DNA from: Ilumatobacter fluminis
Lineage (GTDB): Bacteria; Actinomycetota; Acidimicrobiia; Acidimicrobiales; Ilumatobacteraceae
DNA: 64,000 nucleotides
Reading direction: 5' to 3'
NCBI RefSeq assembly: GCF_004364865.1
Contig: NZ_SOAU01000001.1
Coordinates: forward strand, 4,434,001 to 4,498,000
Made by a program: the position numbers and the translations under genes. Below, piece after piece: positions 58,753-64,000 of this stretch; positions within the stretch are counted from its first letter, which is position 1; every line of letters begins with the position of its first letter. Under the pieces are notes generated by a model, which had not been told where the DNA came from, ran no database searches, and worked only from the letters and a program-made list of their open reading frames with translations.

Positions 58753-59702
58753 CAGCCGACCACCTCGGTGCGACAGGCCTCGAGCGAAGCGTGCCACGAA
58801 GCCGGGATCGGCCACACCGTTGCCAAGGTCTCCAGGTCGCGAACCCATCGGTCGACGGCTTCGCCCGGAACGGCGTCGGCGGCCGGAGGGCCGGCGGGGC
58901 GACCGACGACGGCGTTGCGAAGTCGCTGCTTCGCTGTGGTCGGTAGCCGGTCGATCGCCGAGGCGACAACGGGAGCACGGGACGCTCGAAGCGCTGCCTT
59001 GCCGACGGCGCCGAACCGGACTCGGCCCGAACGATTGACCGCACCGACATCGTGCCAGTCGTGACGGTCGAGGCCGACGAAGCGGCCGATCGTGTCGAGG
59101 GTCTCGGTCCGCCGGTCGGTGAGTTCGTCGAAGTCGATGATCAGGACGTCGTCGATCGTGTCGCCCGCCGCGGCGAGGAAGGGCATGACCTGTCCGGCGT
59201 AGCAGCTCATCGAGACGTACTGCCACAGGTGATGCCAGCCGCTGCGGCGACCGGTGAGTTCGTCGTCGATGGCCGTCGAGAAGTCGACGGACTCCAGGCC
59301 GCGTCCCTGCTGGTAGCGGTGCGCTGATCGCGCACGTCGGAGCGGGTCGCGGAGCACGATGATCACCTTTGGAGCAACCGGGCAGGTCGCCTCGATGGAC
59401 GCCAGCGCCTCGGCCGGATAGAACGCCGTCGAGATCGACGCGTCGATGCGCACCCGAGCGCTCGTCATGGCCTCGGTCTCGAACAACTCGCCGTAGCGGT
59501 CGGCGGTGGTGAGTGCACGACTGTTGATGAGGCGGTCATCTTCGGGCCCGCTGAAGTCGAGCGTTCGACCTCGGAACGCGAGATAGTGGGTTTCCTTCGG
59601 CTCGGTCACGGCGACGTGCGGATGGGTCGCAAGGGTCTGCGCGAGCAGACTGGTGCCGGCTCGGCCCACGCCGGCCACGAGGAGGTTCGGTCCGGCTGCC
59701 AC
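58752..59702 (-). CDS. Sulfotransferase 1 of the exopolysaccharide operon
   Basis: 316 residues. The PAPS 5'-phosphosulfate loop is GVGRAGTSLLAQTL near 11-24, and the 3'-phosphate site VIIVLRDPLRRARSAHRYQ. The GTG start overlaps the preceding stop by one base (TAGTG). It probably adds sulfate to sugars of the exopolysaccharide. Similar membrane-associated sulfotransferases are common in marine bacteria. Confidence 0.85.
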   Translation of the reverse strand: MAAGPNLLVAGVGRAGTSLLAQTLATHPHVAVTEPKETHYLAFRGRTLDFSGPEDDRLINSRALTTADRYGELFETEAMTSARVRIDASISTAFYPAEALASIEATCPVAPKVIIVLRDPLRRARSAHRYQQGRGLESVDFSTAIDDELTGRRSGWHHLWQYVSMSCYAGQVMPFLAAAGDTIDDVLIIDFDELTDRRTETLDTIGRFVGLDRHDWHDVGAVNRSGRVRFGAVGKAALRASRAPVVASAIDRLPTTAKQRLRNAVVGRPAGPPAADAVPGEAVDRWVRDLETLATVWPIPASWHASLEACRTEVVG

Positions 59703-60565
59703 TACGACCAGCCTGCCAGCTCCAGGCCGGTGAGGCGCCGCAAGCGGTCGTTCGGTTCTCGGAAGCGTGCGCGCAGGTCGGCGATCACGGCGGGGTCGGG
59801 CGGCGGTGCGGCGGTCGACGAGCGGTTCAGCTTCCGCGCCGTCGCCGTCACCCTCGCCCGGGCCCCGCTCGGCAGGCGGCGTGTGATGGCCCGGACGGGC
59901 CGCGATCGTCCGACGGATTCGAGGGCAGGAAGACGGTTCACGGCAGCTTCGTTGACGACCGCAGTTGCAGCGACCGACATCGGTTCGAGCCCGAGGAACG
60001 TGATCACACCGTTCAGTGTGGCGTCGGGGTCCGAACGGAGGTCGTCCATCGTGACAACGTGGACTCGGTCGACGCCGACCAGATCGTGGAGTCGGGTCAG
60101 CTGGTCGGCATACAGGCCGCGTCCGACGTAGGCGTTGTGTTGGTATCGGTTGAAGTCGTCGGCGAGTCGTTCTGGTTCGAGGGCGAGTGCATCGGCGAAC
60201 GTAAGCGAGCGAGATTCTCGTCCGACGGACTGCTGGAACAGGTACGCCGAGTAGGCGCGAGCTGACGGCTCGCGCAAGGAGACGACCAGCCTGACCTCCG
60301 GGTGATCGGTGACGAGGCGTTCGGCAGCGTCGGGCAGCCACATGACACCAACGCTCTTCGCGAGCACGGTCGTCCCTGCTGGAACGGTGCCGAACGCATC
60401 GTCGTAGGCCCGCTCGAAGTCGACTCGGCCAGGCTCGACGAAGTAGGCGAACTCGCGTTGCGGGTGAGTCGTGATCGAGGGATGGCGGCCGAGTGTCTGG
60501 GCCAACATCGTGGTGCCGGCCTTCTGGGCGCCGGCGATCATCACATCGATTCGTTGCGGCGTCAT
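59702..60565 (-). CDS. Sulfotransferase 2 of the exopolysaccharide operon
   Basis: 287 residues of the same family as the next gene: 5' loop GAQKAGTTMLAQTLGRHPS (12-30) and 3' site VRLVVSLREPSARAYSAYLFQ. Divergence outside the motifs suggests a different acceptor position. It overlaps the GT4 gene upstream by 4 bases (ATGA) and sulfotransferase 1 by one base. Confidence 0.87.
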   Translation of the reverse strand: MTPQRIDVMIAGAQKAGTTMLAQTLGRHPSITTHPQREFAYFVEPGRVDFERAYDDAFGTVPAGTTVLAKSVGVMWLPDAAERLVTDHPEVRLVVSLREPSARAYSAYLFQQSVGRESRSLTFADALALEPERLADDFNRYQHNAYVGRGLYADQLTRLHDLVGVDRVHVVTMDDLRSDPDATLNGVITFLGLEPMSVAATAVVNEAAVNRLPALESVGRSRPVRAITRRLPSGARARVTATARKLNRSSTAAPPPDPAVIADLRARFREPNDRLRRLTGLELAGWS

Positions 60566-61704
60566 CCGACCGGTTCTCGCATCGCGGACGCGACACGGTT
60601 CGGTTCGAGTGCCGTCCGGTACGCCCGGACGACGGCGTCGGCGACCACGGCCGGACGACAATGAATGACGCGTCGAGGTCCGGCGACCGACTCTCGTGTG
60701 AGCAGGTCGGGACGGTCGAGCCGCTCGCCGACTGCACCGAGTAGGGCGTCGACGTCGAACTGGTCGACGACGGCGCCGGCGGGCGGCATGCCCCGCTCGG
60801 TGAGAAGGTGTCGCATCGACGGGAGGTCGAACGAGACGACCGGGATCCCGGATGCCAGCAGTTCGACCACAGCGATGGATCGACCTTCCCAGCGCGAAGG
60901 CGCCACCGCGAGCGATGCCCGGGCGATCCACGCCCTCGGGTCCTGCATCGGTTCGACGCGTACGTTCGGCGACAGTTGTCCGGATGCCTCCCCGCCGAGC
61001 AGCACGAGCGTGGCGGCCGACCCGATCGCCTCTTCCCATCGGGGCACGATCAGATCCTGGCCCTTCTGCCGAGCGATACGTCCGACACAGAGGACGACCG
61101 GCCGGTCCGGGGATCGTGGGGCGGTGACCGGGACGAAGCGTGCGACGTCGTACGGGACGCCGACCGTCGTCGACGGTGTGGTGATCGAGTGCTCGGTGGC
61201 GACGTCGGCTTCGCTCTCGTCGGCGTACAGCACGATGTCGGTGCGTCGGGCGAGCGACCGCTCGGCCGCCATGCCGATGAGGTCGCCGCGTCCGCCGGCT
61301 CGACTGCCGACCCAGCAGTGCGGCTGGTGAGCGACGAGTGCGTCGCCGAGATCGAGACGACGTGTCAGCCCCCCGAAAAACGAGTGGGTGTGGACGACGT
61401 CGGGTCGGAACTCTTGGACGGTCCGGCGGACGGCACGCAGTGCTGCCGTAAACCGGTCGGGACGCCGCCAACTCGTCGCGAACCGGGGGTCATGGCTCTC
61501 TGGACCACCGAACTGGCGCACCTCGTGCCCCATCGCTCGTTGTGCACCGGAGACCAGGCGCACCCATTCGGGGACGCCGCCGATGCCGGGTTCGAGCACA
61601 TGGAGAATCCGGAGCGGTCGCGGCTCGGGCTCGGCCCGAGGTGGGGCCGGCTCGACGCTCGGGGCGACGAGCGTCGTGCCGACGCCAGATCTCGGAGGGC
61701 TCAT
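60562..61704 (-). CDS. GT4-type glycosyltransferase, first gene of the operon
   Basis: 380 residues. The acceptor half contains PLRILHVLEPGIGGVPEWVR and VVHTHSFFGG. The donor half has VVLCVGRIARQKGQDLIVPRW, VAPSRWEGRSIAVVELLASG (E-x7-E) and PVVSFDLPSMRHLL. The gene probably opens the six-gene operon. Only 30 bases separate it from the stop of the malectin-domain protein upstream, so that gene could be part of the same transcript. Confidence 0.87.
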   Translation of the reverse strand: MSPPRSGVGTTLVAPSVEPAPPRAEPEPRPLRILHVLEPGIGGVPEWVRLVSGAQRAMGHEVRQFGGPESHDPRFATSWRRPDRFTAALRAVRRTVQEFRPDVVHTHSFFGGLTRRLDLGDALVAHQPHCWVGSRAGGRGDLIGMAAERSLARRTDIVLYADESEADVATEHSITTPSTTVGVPYDVARFVPVTAPRSPDRPVVLCVGRIARQKGQDLIVPRWEEAIGSAATLVLLGGEASGQLSPNVRVEPMQDPRAWIARASLAVAPSRWEGRSIAVVELLASGIPVVSFDLPSMRHLLTERGMPPAGAVVDQFDVDALLGAVGERLDRPDLLTRESVAGPRRVIHCRPAVVADAVVRAYRTALEPNRVASAMREPVG

Positions 61705-61734
61705 GATCGGTGCACGGTAGATCTGGTCGACCCG

Positions 61735-64000
61735 TCAGGCCGGGATGATCTCGATGGCGTTGATCGAGGGCTGGTTGGCGGAGGCGTTGAGGTCGATGTC
61801 GAGGTTGCCGTCGGTGACCGTGACGGTGAACTGCTCGATGTCGGCGGCCATGGCGCCGACCTCACCGAAGATGGAGTAGTTCGCCTTCTCCGGGGCGCCG
61901 CCCTCGAGGTTGATCGAGAAGACGCGTGCGCCGGCGCTGCCCGCGCCGCCTCCGGTGGCCCCGAAGTAGACCTCGGCGAAGTGGAGCCGAACGGTGTAGG
62001 TGCCGTTCGGGACCGCCACGTCGTAGCCGAAGTTCGACGAGTTGTCGCTGCGGGTCGTGAAGTACAGGACGTCGTCGGTGGTGTTCGCGATCTGGGTGAC
62101 CGCGGCGTTCGAGTACGAACGTCCACCGCTGGTGTCTGCTGCCCACACCAGCCCACCGGTCGTCACCTGCGGACCACCGGCGTTGATGCGGATGGTCGGC
62201 AGGGCCTGTTCGGGCGTGTCGACCTCGACGGCGTTGCTCGGAACGGACTCGTTGAGCGAGGCGTCGACGGCGATCACACGGTAGGCCGACGTGCCGCCGA
62301 GCGGGGCCGGGTCGGTGTAGGCCGACGTCGTGATCGGCTGACCGACGATGCGGGTCCAGGGGCCGGCGGTGGTCGAGGCACGCTCGACGTAGTAGCCGGC
62401 CACGTCGGCCGCGCCGTCGTCCCAGTCGAGGTCGACGGCCGGGTCGTCGAGGGTGCCGACGAGGTTGGCCGGCGCCGCCGGGGCGGTGTCGTCGTTCGAG
62501 TCGACGGGGACGATGTTGGTGACGAGGTAGACGTTGTCCTGGAAGTCGCAGTTGGTGGCGCCGGTGCCGCACTGGCTCGGCGAGCCGATGTAGTCGTGTC
62601 CGACGATCCACGAGCCGGGGACGATCTGTCCGTCACCGTCGATGACCGGCCACAGCTTGACGGCCATATAGGCGGTCTGGGTGGTCGACTGCCCCGACAC
62701 GGTGATGCCGAAGTTGCCCGACGGGTTCGTGTTGATGAACACCGGCGTGCCGTTCGACTTGATCGGGTAGATCGCCTGCCCGTAGGCGCCGGCGTGGGTC
62801 TGCGACGCCCCGTTGATGTTGATCGTCTCGGTCTGACCGCAGCAGCCGTGGAAGGCCGCGATCTGGCGGGCGTTCACCGGCTTCGACGGATCGAGCCGCT
62901 TCCACTGGTACGAACGAACCTCGTCGCCGTTGAGCGGCGAGCCCGGGTTCTCCGAGCCGTTGCCGATCGACATGCCACTGTTCGAACCGACCGAGGTCGT
63001 CCAGCCGAACAGATCGATGATCTGGTAGAGGGCGAGCTCGTTGTTGCCCTCGGGCGACGTCATGTAGCCGCCGCGGAGGTTGATCACCGTGGTGGGGCTG
63101 GTCGGGTCGCTCGAGACGATCTCGAGGTTCGCAGTGCGCACACCCTTGCTACCCGAGTTGGCGACGAACTGGACCGTGAGGGTCGTGTCGTTGCCGGGCG
63201 TGATGGTGAGCGGGAGCGTCGGCGGGGTCACCAGCGTGAACTGGGCCGCCTGGCCACCGGTGATGTCGAGGTCGGAGATGACCAGGTCCTCGGTGCCGGT
63301 GTTGCTCACCGTCAGGGTGGCGGTGTCGTTGAACTCGAGGTTCTCCCACGAGGCGCTCGAACCGAGGCTGTTCAGGCGGTGCATCACGACGATCTCGTCC
63401 GAGAAGCCCGGGATGGGCTCACCGTTGAGTCGCGACACCTGGTCGTTGACGACGTCGATGCGAGCGAGGCTCGGCGGGACGATGTCGAACGTGATCTGCT
63501 CGGTCGCCTCGTTGCCGGCCGCGTCGGTGGCGGTGATGTCGACGGTGTGGCTGCCGAGACCGTCGACCTCGAACGGGGTCGTGTAGGCCTGCACGGTGCC
63601 GCCGTCGACGGCGTAGTTGAGGAACTCGACCTGCGAGCCGAAGTCGGACGCCGTGATGGTCACGGTGACCGGGCCGGCGAACGTGTCGGTGCCGGCGGGC
63701 ACACCGTCGAGGGCGACGTCGATCGTCGGCGGGGTCTCGTCCTCACCGGCAGCGACGAACGAGATCGAGTTCACCTTGGTGTTCGATCCACCGAAGCCCG
63801 ACGTCATCGTGAGCTTGCCGTCGGAGACGGTGACGAGGCCGCTGGAGGTCTCGAAGTCGCCGAGGCCGCTCGGCACGTACTCGCCGACGATGTTGACGCC
63901 TTCGACGGCGATCGAGTGGGTGGAGTCGGCGTAGTCGTTGTCGCCGACCGACACCTGCACGAAGTACTCACCGTTCGGCACGTCGTACTCCCACGTGCCG
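61735..64000 (-). CDS. Multidomain surface protein with malectin, Fn3 and Ig-like domains (5' end outside window)
   Basis: At least 754 residues; the frame is open to the window edge, so the N terminus is missing. From the visible end: a malectin-like glycan-binding segment (LPNGEYFVQVSVGD), an Ig-like domain (TPPTIDVALDGVPAGTDT, ATDAAGNEATEQ), and a choice-of-anchor/ASH-like domain (LTVSNTGTEDLVISDLDI). A domain with paired Cys follows, then a fibronectin type III domain (APANLVGTLDDPAVDLDWD) and a C-terminal malectin domain (TYTVRLHFAEVYFGA, INAIEIIPA). It is probably exported and glycan-binding, and may interact with the exopolysaccharide made by the adjacent operon. Confidence 0.82.
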   Translation of the reverse strand, partial: GTWEYDVPNGEYFVQVSVGDNDYADSTHSIAVEGVNIVGEYVPSGLGDFETSSGLVTVSDGKLTMTSGFGGSNTKVNSISFVAAGEDETPPTIDVALDGVPAGTDTFAGPVTVTITASDFGSQVEFLNYAVDGGTVQAYTTPFEVDGLGSHTVDITATDAAGNEATEQITFDIVPPSLARIDVVNDQVSRLNGEPIPGFSDEIVVMHRLNSLGSSASWENLEFNDTATLTVSNTGTEDLVISDLDITGGQAAQFTLVTPPTLPLTITPGNDTTLTVQFVANSGSKGVRTANLEIVSSDPTSPTTVINLRGGYMTSPEGNNELALYQIIDLFGWTTSVGSNSGMSIGNGSENPGSPLNGDEVRSYQWKRLDPSKPVNARQIAAFHGCCGQTETININGASQTHAGAYGQAIYPIKSNGTPVFINTNPSGNFGITVSGQSTTQTAYMAVKLWPVIDGDGQIVPGSWIVGHDYIGSPSQCGTGATNCDFQDNVYLVTNIVPVDSNDDTAPAAPANLVGTLDDPAVDLDWDDGAADVAGYYVERASTTAGPWTRIVGQPITTSAYTDPAPLGGTSAYRVIAVDASLNESVPSNAVEVDTPEQALPTIRINAGGPQVTTGGLVWAADTSGGRSYSNAAVTQIANTTDDVLYFTTRSDNSSNFGYDVAVPNGTYTVRLHFAEVYFGATGGGAGSAGARVFSINLEGGAPEKANYSIFGEVGAMAADIEQFTVTVTDGNLDIDLNASANQPSINAIEIIPA

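Overview
The window is high-GC, densely coded DNA. Many genes overlap by 1-4 bases, starts are often GTG, and repeated palindromes fill the gaps. The gene content suggests a free-living, probably marine actinobacterium of the Acidimicrobiia (Ilumatobacter-like). The pointers are an F420-type LLM oxidoreductase, a GAP/Sap-type membrane protein, very large secreted Asp-rich proteins, an LPXTG surface protein and sulfotransferases in an exopolysaccharide locus. The taxon is inferred; no rRNA gene is present.

Layout. 1-1.7 kb: 3' part of a P-type cation ATPase and a LapA-like membrane protein. 1.8-7.3 kb: an LLM oxidoreductase, a frameshifted NHL-repeat lipoprotein, the divergent ohr/ohrR pair with a palindromic operator, a DoxX-like protein and a GAP-family protein. 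7.5-13.4 kb: a 1000-residue lipoprotein, an MDR oxidoreductase, two divergent micro-ORF plus CWRC-motif gene pairs and a VOC protein. 13.6-25.4 kb: one gene for a surface protein of about 3960 residues. 25.5-30.7 kb: a small ORF, a MalT/BTAD-type regulator, tRNA-Ala(TGC) and a BaiN-like flavoprotein. 31.3-37.3 kb: TetR with its divergent target, a HAD-membrane-GH18 fusion and a secreted metalloprotease. 37.4-45.2 kb: an LPXTG protein, a beta-propeller lipoprotein, a type IV pilin-like protein, a potassium channel with RCK domains, a thioredoxin-like lipoprotein with an in-frame TGA (probable selenoprotein) and a small membrane protein. 45.3-54.5 kb: a PhyH dioxygenase/SHMT-like pair with a divergent LysR regulator, vapBC, two exported or membrane proteins, an ankyrin protein and a SEC-C protein. 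54.7-61.7 kb: a tightly overlapping minus-strand exopolysaccharide operon (glycosyltransferase, two sulfotransferases, glycosyltransferase, polymerase, Wzz/BY-kinase). 61.7-64 kb: 3' part of a malectin/Fn3 surface protein.

Working together. The exopolysaccharide genes would build, sulfate, polymerise and control the length of an exported glycan, and several secreted proteins look like partners at the same cell surface. Three of them end in, or consist of, three copies of one module of about 115-130 residues. The intergenic DNA holds at least four families of palindromic elements, mostly at gene ends. The strongest unusual signal is the thioredoxin-like gene at 44344-44928. It keeps one frame through a TGA placed exactly where the first Cys of CxxC should be, and a GC-rich hairpin follows the TGA.
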